Counted from the stretch's first letter, positions 1-8,522 are shown. The stretch: DNA of 64,000 nt from Clostridium sp. DSM 17811 (GCF_018861905.1 NZ_JAHLDU010000005.1:186001-250000); one strand, 5' to 3'. The notes: a model not told the origin generated them from the letters alone. Translations and numbers: made by a program.

Positions 1-871
1 AAATAAATTTTTCCTCGGAAAGATTGACTATATAAACTATCCTAGAAAAGTAGATTATAATAATGAAGCAATAATAATAAGCTATTCAACATTAAAAAAG
101 AATTTAGAGTTTCTGAATTATAAAGTAACAGATAATATTAAGCCTAAGGGAGGCGAGGCTGTTTTTATAATAAGTGCAACAACATTAGCATCTCCATTGA
201 ATGCTCTGAAAAAAGAAATAAAAATAAAAAATAGAGAATATGTAATTAAAAAACAAGAAGATGTACCTTTTACTGGGATTATAGAGAAATTAGGAAAAAA
301 GAATATATATATTTTAGAAGATGATGAATATGAAAAGGTTAAGGAAGGGTTTAATGAAACATCTTTAAATTGCGTTCAAATAAGTAAGGAGAAAGAAGCA
401 GACCAATTAATATTAAATATAAGTAAAGTCATAAAAAAGGATAAGATATATCCACATATTAATGAATATACATGGGATTATTATGCAATAGAAATATTTC
501 ATTTTTTAGGGTTAATAATGTCTATAATATTTATACTTTCAACCTTTAGTACAATTTATTTTAAAATATTAAAGGATGCCTTCATGGATAAAGAGCAGTA
601 CAAAATATTGAAGAAAATAGGTATGAGCAAAGAGGAAGTAAAGAGATCTGTGTATGTACAAGTTGGAATTTCATTTATTTTACCTGGTAGTGTAGGGATA
701 TTCCATAGTATTATTGCAATGAAGATGTTAGAACAAATAATGAATTTTTCATTTAATACCCAGTTAATAATTGCGATATGCTTATATTCAATAACAATGA
801 TTTTATTCTATTTTTTCATAAGTAATAATTATGTGAAGATGGTCTATGAAGAAGGTGATAATAATGCTTAA
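1..871 (+). CDS. BceB-type ABC transporter permease, C-terminal part (5' end outside window)
   Basis: The frame is open from base 2 with no stop, so the gene begins before the window; the TTG at 197 is probably not a real start. The visible part has a polar extracytoplasmic stretch and then three hydrophobic segments. Between the first two lies a loop containing QYKILKKIGMSKEEVKRS, which closely matches the same loop of the complete BceB-type permease at 15270-17252. This is the C-terminal FtsX-like half of a permease that, in the known family, works with a BceA ATPase to detect and resist peptide antibiotics. The partner ATPase is presumably upstream. The stop overlaps the start of the hydrolase gene, so the two are probably co-transcribed. 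Confidence 0.8.
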   Translation, partial: NKFFLGKIDYINYPRKVDYNNEAIIISYSTLKKNLEFLNYKVTDNIKPKGGEAVFIISATTLASPLNALKKEIKIKNREYVIKKQEDVPFTGIIEKLGKKNIYILEDDEYEKVKEGFNETSLNCVQISKEKEADQLILNISKVIKKDKIYPHINEYTWDYYAIEIFHFLGLIMSIIFILSTFSTIYFKILKDAFMDKEQYKILKKIGMSKEEVKRSVYVQVGISFILPGSVGIFHSIIAMKMLEQIMNFSFNTQLIIAICLYSITMILFYFFISNNYVKMVYEEGDNNA

Positions 872-1835
872 AAAGACACTAAAGATATTAAAAAAAATTA
901 TTGTTGTGATATTAGCATTGTTAACAATTATATCTATAGTAGGTCAAGTTCGAAAAGATCTAGAAAAGGACGATGTTAATCATTTAGGTACATTAGTTAA
1001 GGTTGATGGTAAAAAAATACACGTATATTCTGAGGGAGTAGGAAAAAAAACAATTGTTTTAATGCCTGGTTTAGGAAGTATTGCACCTTCAATTGATTTT
1101 AAACCTTTGATTAAAGAATTAAAAAAGGACTTTAAAGTAGTCGTTGTTGAACCCTTTGGTTATGGGTTTAGCGATGAAACTCCAAAAGAGCGTAGCGTAG
1201 AAAATATTGTTGCTGAAACCAGGGCGGCATTGAAGGAAGCGAATATAGTTGGAACATATATACTTATGCCTCACTCTGTATCAGGCATATACGCTCAGTA
1301 TTACGCAGCAGTTTATCCGAAAGAAGTTGAAGCAATAATTATGATGGATACAACATTAGTTAAGGCATGTCTAGAAGAAGCGGATAAAGTTGATTTATCT
1401 ATTGGTAAAAAGCAATATATCGCAGCTACTGTAGGAAATTTTTTAGGCATTGATAGGATATACTATAATAACATTTATAAAGATGAAGCTTGTTTTTCAC
1501 AAAAGGATAAAAATGATTTGGTTAAAATGGGGGTACAAAATCCATTTAACAAAACTATGGAAAATGAAGTTAATATGATATTAAAGAATTGTGAAACAGT
1601 TAATAAAACTAGAATGTCAAAGAATTTGCCAATACTAAAATTTATTGCAATTAGATCTATGAAAGATATAAATAATGAGAAATATACAAAAATAATGAGT
1701 AAAAATTTAAATGAATTTAAGCGGTATACTAAATTTAGTTATTCTACTATAGAAGTAAAACATTACATTTTCTATACGAAATCACAAGAGATTGGGAAAA
1801 AAACTCGAGATTTTTTAGACAAGCATGATAATTAA
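864..1835 (+). CDS. Membrane-anchored alpha/beta hydrolase
   Basis: About 323 residues. I chose ATG 864 over the in-frame ATG 846 because GAAGGTG sits 6-7 bases before it; the start overlaps the upstream permease stop. A hydrophobic helix at about residues 11-29 suggests an N-terminal anchor with the enzyme outside the cell. The fold shows the oxyanion-loop motif LMPGLG, the strand-turn region EPFGYGFSD and a nucleophile elbow PHSVSG, where the usual first glycine of GxSxG is replaced. The family includes esterases, lipases and peptidases; the substrate cannot be told. Coupling to a Bce-type permease suggests, but does not show, a role in envelope or peptide stress. Confidence 0.75.
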   Translation: MLKKTLKILKKIIVVILALLTIISIVGQVRKDLEKDDVNHLGTLVKVDGKKIHVYSEGVGKKTIVLMPGLGSIAPSIDFKPLIKELKKDFKVVVVEPFGYGFSDETPKERSVENIVAETRAALKEANIVGTYILMPHSVSGIYAQYYAAVYPKEVEAIIMMDTTLVKACLEEADKVDLSIGKKQYIAATVGNFLGIDRIYYNNIYKDEACFSQKDKNDLVKMGVQNPFNKTMENEVNMILKNCETVNKTRMSKNLPILKFIAIRSMKDINNEKYTKIMSKNLNEFKRYTKFSYSTIEVKHYIFYTKSQEIGKKTRDFLDKHDN

Positions 1836-1933
1836 TATTCTTAAGAAGAAAAACCTTTGCTGAAAAATATAACGTTAGCAAATTAGATTATGCCACAGGT
1901 AAATCTTATTACTTTTATACAATGCTATTTATT

Positions 1934-1966
1934 TTAACTAATTCTTAACCTTTTATTTGGTATAAT
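1934..1966 (+). promoter_or_regulatory. Candidate response-regulator-dependent promoter of the two-component pair
   Basis: Two TTAAC elements at 1934-1938 and 1945-1949 are 11 bp apart. A TATAAT -10 box lies at 1961-1966, 16 bp from the start of the second element. There is no good -35 box. The same layout occurs before the redoxin operon at 3871-3903, as expected of an OmpR-type activator binding a direct repeat. Confidence 0.5.
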
Positions 1967-2000
1967 AAATTTAAAATAAAAGATGGAGGTAACAAAGCAT

Positions 2001-2681
2001 ATGAAGATATTGATTATTGAAGATGAAATAGAACTTGTTCGTGCATTGGCAAAGGGATTCATGAAAAAAGGATATGTGGTTGAAACCGCAACAGATGGTA
2101 AAGAGGGCTTAGAACTTTATTATATAAATGAATATGACATTATTATTCTTGATTTAAATCTACCATCCATCGATGGTATAGATGTGCTCTGTTCCATACG
2201 CAAGGAAGATAAGAGACAGAAAGTATTGATTCTATCTGCGCGTTCTGATGTAGAGAATCGCATTAAAGGGCTTGACATGGGTGCTAATGATTTTCTTTCA
2301 AAACCATTTGATTTTGGTGAACTTGAAGCAAGGGTACGTTCTCTTTTGAGGCGTGAAATTATTCAGCAAGATGTTGTTTTAGAGTATGGACCAATCAAAC
2401 TTAATACCCAATTAAAACAAGTAACAACAAATGCGGGCGTCACAGTTGAGCTTGCACCAAAGGAATATGCTATATTGGAGTACCTAATGCTAAATACTGA
2501 TAAGGTAGTTAGCTCTGAAAAACTAATAGAGCATATTTGGAACAGCGAGGCAAACTATTTTACTGATTCTGTTAAGGTACACATAAGTAATATACGGAAA
2601 AAGCTTAAAGAAGCATGTGGCATAGAATTAATTATTACTATGCGAGGTCACGGTTATCTAATTAGTAAGGGAGAATGGTAA
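2001..2681 (+). CDS. OmpR-family response regulator
   Basis: 226 residues from ATG 2001. GGAGGT at 1985-1990 is well placed for this start and lies inside the longer in-frame reading from 1983, which is therefore rejected. The N-terminal receiver has acidic residues E7-D8, phospho-acceptor D51 in LDLNLP, and the conserved lysine in SKPFD. The C-terminal winged-helix DNA-binding domain (about 125-226) has typical OmpR features: LAPKEYAILEYL, VHISNIRKKL and a final GHGYLI. It is followed immediately by its kinase gene. The TTAAC direct repeat before this gene recurs before the redoxin operon at 3952, so the likely targets are itself and that operon. Confidence 0.93.
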   Translation: MKILIIEDEIELVRALAKGFMKKGYVVETATDGKEGLELYYINEYDIIILDLNLPSIDGIDVLCSIRKEDKRQKVLILSARSDVENRIKGLDMGANDFLSKPFDFGELEARVRSLLRREIIQQDVVLEYGPIKLNTQLKQVTTNAGVTVELAPKEYAILEYLMLNTDKVVSSEKLIEHIWNSEANYFTDSVKVHISNIRKKLKEACGIELIITMRGHGYLISKGEW

Positions 2682-3815
2682 ATGAACAAAAGAATATCAT
2701 TACGTATGAGGCTAACACTGATTACTTCTTTGATTCTTATACTTATGTGCGTTGGACTAACACTTTTCAACTTTTATAATCTTAATTGGAATTTGGTAAC
2801 ACCTATGGGAACAGCAATAACGGCCAACTCTGTTATTGCTGAATCCGCAGAGGGCACTGTCACTAATAATGATTCTAATGAGAGATTGACGGCTACAATG
2901 CAATCGAATGTCAATATATTTTCAAATGCTAGTGTTATTTTTATGCTTAGTGTTATCATCAGTGGTACTCTAATAATGTATATTGTAGCAGGTGTTATAT
3001 TAAAACCAGTAAAGCTGTTGACACAAGAAATTATTAAAATAGATAAGAATCAATTGTCTTCCCGTATAACGGATTTTTCTGCAGGTGACGAACTAAATAA
3101 GTTAGCTGATTCATTTAATTCCATGCTTGAAAGATTAGAGGCAACTTTCATCAGAGAATCACGTTTTTCAGCCGATGCTGCACATGAGCTTAAAACGCCA
3201 TTAACTGTGATAAAAACCAATATTGACGTATTGTATTTAGATGAGGAGCCTTCGAAGCAAGATTGTTTAGAAAGTTTGGAGGTTGTAAAAAAACAAACAA
3301 ATCGTATGATAGATCTTGTTAATGATTTATTGGATATGTCTACAGTAAACAGTTGTAAAATGGGTGGATTGGTAAAAGTGAATGAAGTGGTAGAGGAAAT
3401 AATTGAAGAATTAGCACATAGGATTACCGAAAAACATATTTTATTACAATTGGATTTAAAACCATGTAGTGTAAAAGCAAACTCTGTCATGTTAAAACAT
3501 GCAATTTCCAACATTGTTGAAAATGCCATAAAATATAACTATGAAGCTGGAAAAATTGAAGTTATAGTTTTTCCTAAGGAAAATAGTTGTGTTATTTGTG
3601 TAAATGATACCGGAATTGGTATTAGTGATGAACAATCAAGATGTATTTTTGACCCATTTTACCGTGTAGATAAATCCCGCTCACGAGCTGTAGGAGGCGC
3701 CGGTTTAGGACTTGCAATTGCAATGGATATAATCTCAAAGCATCATGGGACTATAAGTTATTCTTCTGCTAATCCAAGTGGGAGTACTTTTAAAATTGTA
3801 CTTCCTCTTGCATGA
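2682..3815 (+). CDS. Sensor histidine kinase (HAMP, HisKA, HATPase)
   Basis: 377 residues, starting directly after the response regulator stop, with GGGAG just upstream. Two membrane helices (about 11-31 and 84-106) enclose an extracytoplasmic sensor of only about 50 residues. A HAMP linker (about 107-160) follows, then a HisKA domain with phospho-acceptor H168 in ADAAHELKTPL, and a HATPase domain with N, G1 (NDTGIGI) and G2 (GAGLGLAI) boxes. Its partner is the regulator at 2001. A fragment of this gene, with the H-box proline lost, is repeated at 7505-7857. The signal is unknown; the redox operon downstream suggests a thiol or envelope redox cue. Confidence 0.92.
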   Translation: MNKRISLRMRLTLITSLILILMCVGLTLFNFYNLNWNLVTPMGTAITANSVIAESAEGTVTNNDSNERLTATMQSNVNIFSNASVIFMLSVIISGTLIMYIVAGVILKPVKLLTQEIIKIDKNQLSSRITDFSAGDELNKLADSFNSMLERLEATFIRESRFSADAAHELKTPLTVIKTNIDVLYLDEEPSKQDCLESLEVVKKQTNRMIDLVNDLLDMSTVNSCKMGGLVKVNEVVEEIIEELAHRITEKHILLQLDLKPCSVKANSVMLKHAISNIVENAIKYNYEAGKIEVIVFPKENSCVICVNDTGIGISDEQSRCIFDPFYRVDKSRSRAVGGAGLGLAIAMDIISKHHGTISYSSANPSGSTFKIVLPLA

Positions 3816-3834
3816 ACAATATTATAAGAATTCT

Positions 3835-3873
3835 AAAGCGACCTAAGAAATTTTTCTGGGTCGCTTTTTCTTT
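3835..3873 (+). terminator. Rho-independent terminator after the two-component pair
   Basis: A GC-rich stem AAAGCGACC / GGTCGCTTT with a 15-base loop is followed by a T run. A near-identical copy sits at 7861-7897, in the decayed duplication. Confidence 0.85.
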
Positions 3874-3903
3874 ACCTAATCTTAACTTTGATTCCTATAT
3901 AAT
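3871..3903 (+). promoter_or_regulatory. Candidate response-regulator-dependent promoter of the redox operon
   Basis: TTTAC at 3871-3875 and TTAAC at 3882-3886 are 11 bp apart, and TATAAT at 3898-3903 begins 16 bp after the start of the second element. The geometry matches 1934-1966 exactly. Directly repeated sites with fixed spacing to the -10 box suggest activation by the adjacent OmpR-type regulator. The promoter is also kept in the decayed copy at 7896-7928. Confidence 0.5.
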
Positions 3904-3951
3904 AAAATCATCAAGTGCTTGTAAAAATTTATTATACGAGGAGAAGATAGT

Positions 3952-5169
3952 ATGAAAATGATAATAGAAAAGAAAAAAATTATAGTGCTACTAACTGTGG
4001 GAGTTATGATGATGAGTACAGTTTTAAGTGGCTGTGGTCAAAAAAATGTGATTAAAGATAAAAATGGTATAAATATTAATAAAAAATATTCTGATGAAGT
4101 CATGGTTAATATTGACGGCTCGAAGCAGAAGTATGATGAAAAAAGTGTGACAAACGGTTTAATTAGCAAGGAGACGGGTATTGGTATTAAATATACGGAA
4201 CAACTTAAGACTTTGATTGAAAAAAATAACATCTTTACATGGAAAAATCCACCAGATAGTTTTAATTTTAAATATGAATCAGAAGAATTAGTCAACCTAG
4301 GACAGTCAGCAGACAAAAAAGCTAAAGAGGAAGAAAAAGCCAAAGCTTCATCAACAGGAAGTGCAGAAAGTTTAAAAGCTTTAAGCAAAGTAACAGCTGA
4401 TGCGTACAAGGAATTAGAGAAAAAATCACCAAAAATGTCATTTGATTATGCAGCTGTATATAGAGTTCCAGATGAAAAAAATAATGATGGTGGAAAAGAT
4501 ACGGAAATTCAGATGAAAGAGCTGTATAAAAATATAGAAAAGATCGCAGTTTTTAATAAGAATACTTATTATTTAGCTTATAATACGGATTATTCAAATT
4601 TAACATTGAATGATAAAGATAAAGCAAACATTAAAAATTTGATAGGTGATATTAAATTGCTGAAAAATAATATCTGTATATTTCCAGAAGACGATACAAA
4701 AGAAGCAGCTGTTGGGTTTAAAGGTACTATTGATAAATTTAACACAAAAACACTAGACGGACAAAATATAACAGAAAGCTCCTTTAAGGATTATGATATT
4801 ACAATGATAAATATTTGGGCTACTTATTGCGGACCGTGCAAGGAGGAAATGCCTGAGTTACAAAAGTTATATGAGAAGTTACCCAAAAATGCCAATATGA
4901 TTTCAATTTGTACTGATGCTGAAGATGAGCCAGATCTTGCAAAGGAAATTATAGATTCTGTAAAAGGTAAATTTAAAGTAATTATTCCAGACAAAAATAT
5001 AAAAGAAACCTTGCTTAGTAAAGTAAAGGCTGTGCCAACAACTATATTTGTAGATAAATCCGGAAAATTGGTTGGAGATATAATTGTGGGTGCTGTTAAT
5101 GAGAACGGAAGCATATCAGAAGGATACTTAAAGAAAATTAATGAGCGCTTGAAAATGATAGGGAAATAG
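3952..5169 (+). CDS. TlpA/ResA-like thioredoxin-fold lipoprotein
   Basis: 405 residues, with GAGGAG before the ATG. A lipoprotein signal ends in LSGC with C28 as the lipidated cysteine, so the protein sits on the outer face of the membrane. Residues 29-255 are a lysine-rich region unlike any domain I can name. Residues 256-405 form a TlpA-like thioredoxin domain with active site WATYCGPC (C293, C296) and the cis-proline loop AVPTT. The family reduces or exchanges disulfides in exported proteins. The next two genes encode a CXXC membrane peptide and a polyferredoxin, which suggests electrons are passed across the membrane to this protein. The first 120 or so residues are copied in the chimeric remnant at 7974-8396. 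Confidence 0.88.
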   Translation: MKMIIEKKKIIVLLTVGVMMMSTVLSGCGQKNVIKDKNGININKKYSDEVMVNIDGSKQKYDEKSVTNGLISKETGIGIKYTEQLKTLIEKNNIFTWKNPPDSFNFKYESEELVNLGQSADKKAKEEEKAKASSTGSAESLKALSKVTADAYKELEKKSPKMSFDYAAVYRVPDEKNNDGGKDTEIQMKELYKNIEKIAVFNKNTYYLAYNTDYSNLTLNDKDKANIKNLIGDIKLLKNNICIFPEDDTKEAAVGFKGTIDKFNTKTLDGQNITESSFKDYDITMINIWATYCGPCKEEMPELQKLYEKLPKNANMISICTDAEDEPDLAKEIIDSVKGKFKVIIPDKNIKETLLSKVKAVPTTIFVDKSGKLVGDIIVGAVNENGSISEGYLKKINERLKMIGK

Positions 5170-5171
5170 CT

Positions 5172-5327
5172 ATGAAAGTTATAAAAATGCTGAAAAATAA
5201 TCTTAAATATTGGATGCTTATTTTTTCATTAGCTTTTATGACATATGGAGTTATGATCCGAGAAGAACAGAAAATTGTTTTAAGAAAAGCTATTAATATA
5301 TGTCTAGAATGTATAGGAGTTGGATAA
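5172..5327 (+). CDS. CD1871A-family small CXXC membrane protein
   Basis: 51 residues from ATG 5172, two bases after the lipoprotein stop. One membrane helix (about residues 14-29) is followed by a charged turn (REE) and the C-terminal motif RKAINICLECIGVG. That ending is what I know from the CD1871A family of CXXC proteins in Clostridia, which commonly sit beside redoxin and 4Fe-4S genes. C44 and C47 could relay electrons between the polyferredoxin and the TlpA-like protein; this role is inferred from context. Confidence 0.8.
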   Translation: MKVIKMLKNNLKYWMLIFSLAFMTYGVMIREEQKIVLRKAINICLECIGVG

Positions 5328-5331
5328 GCAT

Positions 5332-6198
5332 ATGAAGAAGATTTTTAGTAAAAGACCTATTATTCAAACATTAGCAACTATCTTTACAAATGCAAACTTT
5401 AAAGGCTTTTCTGAAGGGACAATTTATAAAGGTAATACAAAAGCAGTATGTGTTCCCGGTTTAAACTGTTATTCCTGTCCTGGAGCTGTAGGGTCTTGCC
5501 CCATTGGATCCTTGCAATCAGTACTAGGAGGGAAAAAATACAATTTTTCCTACTATATAGTAGGAATCCTTATGCTCTTTGGGGTTTTATTTGGAAGACT
5601 GATTTGCGGATTTCTATGTCCCTTTGGATTTATACAGGACTTATTACACAAAATTAAAACACCGAAACTTAAAGTGTCAGCAAAAATAGATAAACCTTTG
5701 AGATACTTAAAATATTTAGTTTTACTTATTCCAGTAATTTTGATGACGATTTTCTTGACAGATAAGTATGGTACAGCTGCTCCATACTTTTGTCAATGGA
5801 TATGCCCAGTTGGGACGCTAGAGGGTGGAATTCCCTTAGTAATAAAAAATGAGAGTCTGAGACAAGTAGTTGGATTTTTATTTAATTGGAAAATATTCTT
5901 GTTGGTTTTAACAATTATATCATCTATCCTTATATACAGACCATTCTGTAAATATATTTGTCCTTTAGGAGCATTGTATTCATTGTTTAACAAGTTTAGC
6001 TTTTATCAGATGAATGTGGACAAGATTAAATGTAATGGCTGTAAAGCATGCGAAAGAAACTGCAAAATGAATGTAGAAATCACTAAGAGTATTAATTCAC
6101 TTGAATGTATTCGCTGTGGTGAATGTAAAAAAGTCTGTAAACAAGGTGCGATTAATTCAGGGTTTCGCTTGAGATCAAATAATTTTGAAAATAAATAA
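5332..6198 (+). CDS. Membrane 4Fe-4S polyferredoxin (NapH/YccM-like)
   Basis: 288 residues from ATG 5332. AGGAG at 5315-5319 is about 12 bases upstream; the TTG at 5320 lies too close to that site to be the start. Multi-pass membrane protein with cysteine motifs CYSCPGAVGSCP near the N terminus, then CGFLCPFG, CQWICPVG and CKYICPLG beside membrane helices. Two ferredoxin-type clusters follow at the C terminus (CNGCKACERNC and CIRCGECKKVC). Such proteins pass electrons through or along the membrane. In this operon the acceptor is probably the CXXC peptide and TlpA-like lipoprotein. The last 20 or so codons reappear fused to the redoxin remnant at 7974-8396. Confidence 0.85.
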   Translation: MKKIFSKRPIIQTLATIFTNANFKGFSEGTIYKGNTKAVCVPGLNCYSCPGAVGSCPIGSLQSVLGGKKYNFSYYIVGILMLFGVLFGRLICGFLCPFGFIQDLLHKIKTPKLKVSAKIDKPLRYLKYLVLLIPVILMTIFLTDKYGTAAPYFCQWICPVGTLEGGIPLVIKNESLRQVVGFLFNWKIFLLVLTIISSILIYRPFCKYICPLGALYSLFNKFSFYQMNVDKIKCNGCKACERNCKMNVEITKSINSLECIRCGECKKVCKQGAINSGFRLRSNNFENK

Positions 6199-6293
6199 TT
6201 AAGTTTAATAAGTTTGAAAGGACGGATTTACCGCTTTTGTTCTTATAATGTTGTATTTTAAAAAATTATAAAACATAAAATGGAGGGAATGAC

Positions 6294-7259
6294 ATGAAAT
6301 TTAGAAGTACAATTCTTGTAGCGATTATAATAGCAGGAGCAACATATACAACGACTTTTGCTTCAATGGCTAGTGGCAGTGTTGTAATTGGGAACAAAGC
6401 GGTAAGTCTTGAATATGCAAATATGGAGGTGAATGCTACTGAAATGACAGCTGCTGTAGCGGCTGGTGGATCAATTTATGTTAAAGATTTTGAAGGAATT
6501 TGGATAGATAACATTACAGGAAAAGCAGTAGATGTTAGTGTTATACCTGATGTAGTTTATAAGAGTGCAAATAAAAAAATTAACTATAATGCGCGTGACA
6601 TAGAGCAGTTATCCACAACACCTGTTGTAGACGACGTAACAATAAACACGACGAAATTAACTGCTAAACAAATTATAAATAAATACGGGAATGCAGTTGT
6701 TTATGTTGAAGTGAGTGATAAGGATCATAATGTCACTGTTAGTGGTAGTGGATTTATAGTGAAATCTACTGGGGTTCTAGTAACCAATTTCCATGTGATT
6801 AAAGGCTCCTCGTATGCAACTGTAACTTTGCAAAATGGATCAAAGTATGATGTTAAAAGTGTTTTGAATTATAATGAAAAACAAGATATAGCAATTCTAC
6901 AGTTATCAAATGCTACTAATTTAACAACTGTTAATTTAGGTAATAGCGATACAGTTGAAGTAGGAGATAATGTTACTGCAATAGGTAGCCCAGGAGGATA
7001 TATGAATACTTTAAGTAAAGGGATTATAAGTGGAATAAATAGAGAAAATGATCGCGGAAAAGATATTCAAACTACAGCAAGCATTACTCATGGGTCAAGT
7101 GGTGGACCACTATTTAACAGATATGGTAATGTAATTGGAATAAATTATTCAGGATTTGAATCAGCAGGAGATATAGGATTTGTAATACCCATTAATGAAA
7201 TTAATTCATTGTTAAATACTACTAATGAAAAGACCTTAATACAAATTAATGGTCAATAG
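6294..7259 (+). CDS. HtrA/DegP-like exported serine protease without a PDZ domain
   Basis: 321 residues with GGAGG before ATG 6294. A signal peptide covers about residues 1-24. Residues 30-120 look like a small N-terminal domain of unknown type. A trypsin-fold domain follows with the triad H167 (TNFHVIKG), D198 (KQDIAIL) and S269 (GSSGGPLF). There is no C-terminal PDZ domain, so it is shorter than classic HtrA. The likely job is degrading or remodelling damaged exported proteins, in keeping with the oxidative-folding genes upstream. It has its own leader of about 95 bases, so it may be a separate transcription unit. Confidence 0.87.
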   Translation: MKFRSTILVAIIIAGATYTTTFASMASGSVVIGNKAVSLEYANMEVNATEMTAAVAAGGSIYVKDFEGIWIDNITGKAVDVSVIPDVVYKSANKKINYNARDIEQLSTTPVVDDVTINTTKLTAKQIINKYGNAVVYVEVSDKDHNVTVSGSGFIVKSTGVLVTNFHVIKGSSYATVTLQNGSKYDVKSVLNYNEKQDIAILQLSNATNLTTVNLGNSDTVEVGDNVTAIGSPGGYMNTLSKGIISGINRENDRGKDIQTTASITHGSSGGPLFNRYGNVIGINYSGFESAGDIGFVIPINEINSLLNTTNEKTLIQINGQ

Positions 7260-7276
7260 AGAAAAAAAGGTTACTA

Positions 7277-7318
7277 CACAGGCATTCTCAATAGGAAATG
7301 CCTGTGATTATTTATTTT
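7277..7318 (+). terminator. Rho-independent terminator after the protease gene
   Basis: A perfect 10-bp stem, CACAGGCATT / AATGCCTGTG (7277-7286 and 7297-7306), is followed by a T-rich stretch. Confidence 0.85.
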
Positions 7319-7504
7319 AAGGTATGAATGGGATGTTGAAATCATACATAAATGAAAGGGTTTCAACATCATATTTCTCTAACTTTCGTAGAAACATCTA
7401 GAGCTATATCTAGGTTCTTAATTACAAGAACCTTAAATTACAGGTTGGAAAGAATAAAACAATTGTCAGGAAAAAATCCAAAGATTTCTGCATAACATTT
7501 TTGC
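7319..7504. other. Non-coding spacer with two inverted repeats
   Basis: I find no gene here. Two inverted repeats are visible: GATGTTGAAA at 7332-7341 with TTTCAACATC at 7361-7370, and AGGTTCTT at 7412-7419 with AAGAACCT at 7426-7433. Neither has a clear T run. The spacer separates the protease gene from a decayed duplication and may be eroded remains of it. Confidence 0.4.
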
Positions 7505-7857
7505 TTAATAAGCTGATTTCTTCAATGCTATGCTTTCGAGATTAGAAGAAACCTTCATTAGAGAATCACGTTTTTCATCCTATGCTGCGCATGAGCTTAA
7601 AAATTCATTAACTGTGATAAAAACCAATATTGATGTATTGTATTTAGATGAGGATCCTTCGAAGCAAGATTGTTTAGAAAGTTTGGAGGTTGTAAAAAAA
7701 CAAACAAATCGGATGATAGCTCTTGTTAATGATTTATTGGATATGTCTACAGTAAACAGTTATAAAATGGCGGCTTGGTAAAAGTGAATGAAGTGGTAGA
7801 GGAGATAATTGAGGAATTAGCACATAGGATTACTGAAAAACATATTTTATTACAATT
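7505..7857 (+). pseudogene. Remnant of a second sensor histidine kinase gene
   Basis: The DNA is closely similar to 3108-3451 of the intact kinase, covering the end of HAMP and the HisKA domain. The copy is dead: there is no membrane or HAMP start, the H-box reads AAHELKNSL instead of AAHELKTPL, and a single-base loss near 7770 shifts the frame to a stop at 7779-7781. After 7857 the sequence jumps to the equivalent of 3833. The deletion ends share AATT, which suggests a short-homology deletion that removed the ATPase domain. Confidence 0.85.
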
Positions 7858-7973
7858 CTAAAACGACCTAAGAAATTTTTCTGGGTCGCTTTTTCTTTAC
7901 CTAAGCTTAACTTTGATTCCTATATAATAAAATCATCAAGTGTTTGTGAAAATTTATTATACGAGAATATAGT
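7858..7973 (+). repeat. Copy of the terminator and promoter region 3833-3951
   Basis: This block repeats the terminator hairpin, the TTTAC/TTAAC pair (7896-7900, 7907-7911) and TATAAT (7923-7928) of the intact locus with only a few changes. The ribosome binding site GAGGAG has been lost: the copy reads acgagaatatag where the original reads acgaggagaagatag. Confidence 0.85.
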
Positions 7974-8396
7974 ATGAAAATGATAATAGAAAAGAAAAAA
8001 ATTATAGTGCTACTAACTGTGGGAGTTATGATGATGAGTACAGTTTTAAGTGGCTGCAGTCAAAAAAATGTGATTAAAGATAAAAATGGTATAAATATTA
8101 ATAAAAAATATTCTGATGAAGTCATGGTTAATCTTGACGGCTCGAAGCATAAGTATGATGAAAAAAGTGTGACAAACGGTTTAATTAGCAAGGAGATGGG
8201 TATTGGTATTAAATATACGGAACAACTTAAGACTTTGCTTGAAAAAAATAACATATCTATATGGAAAGATCCACCAGTTAGTTTTAGTTTTCAATATAAA
8301 TCAGAAGAATTAATCAACCTAGAACAGTCAGCAGTCAAAAAAGTCTGTAAACAAGGTGCGATTAATTCGGGGTTTCGCTTGAAATCAAATAAGTAA
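7974..8396 (+). pseudogene. Chimeric remnant: redoxin lipoprotein N terminus joined to polyferredoxin C terminus
   Basis: 140 codons. The first 120 or so match the signal peptide and N-terminal region of the TlpA-like lipoprotein (lipobox LSGC kept). The rest, KKVCKQGAINSGFRLKSN, matches the end of the polyferredoxin. The join lies where both parent genes carry AAAAAAG (4315-4321 and 6127-6133), so about 1.8 kb was lost by short-homology deletion; the frame happens to stay open. The thioredoxin domain, CXXC peptide and membrane part are gone, and the ribosome binding site is damaged, so a function is unlikely. Confidence 0.85.
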
Positions 8397-8522
8397 GTGC
8401 GCTCCAGGTACTATGTGTGTAATACCTCCCAAATAAAATGTAATTAGGACTAGAGAATTATCACTTCGCAAATATGAAATAAAAGAGAAAAATAGATTTT
8501 TAAAGTATAGGGAGGAAGAGTT

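Noticed and set aside
4038-4409. Minus-strand reading frames inside the redoxin, chemosensory and CoA-transferase genes
   Set aside because: They mirror strong coding frames on the other strand, lack ribosome binding sites and show no recognisable protein features.
7319-7504. Inverted repeats that might be ends of an insertion sequence
   Set aside because: No transposase fragment, target duplication or second end was found; the repeats are short and look like ordinary hairpins.
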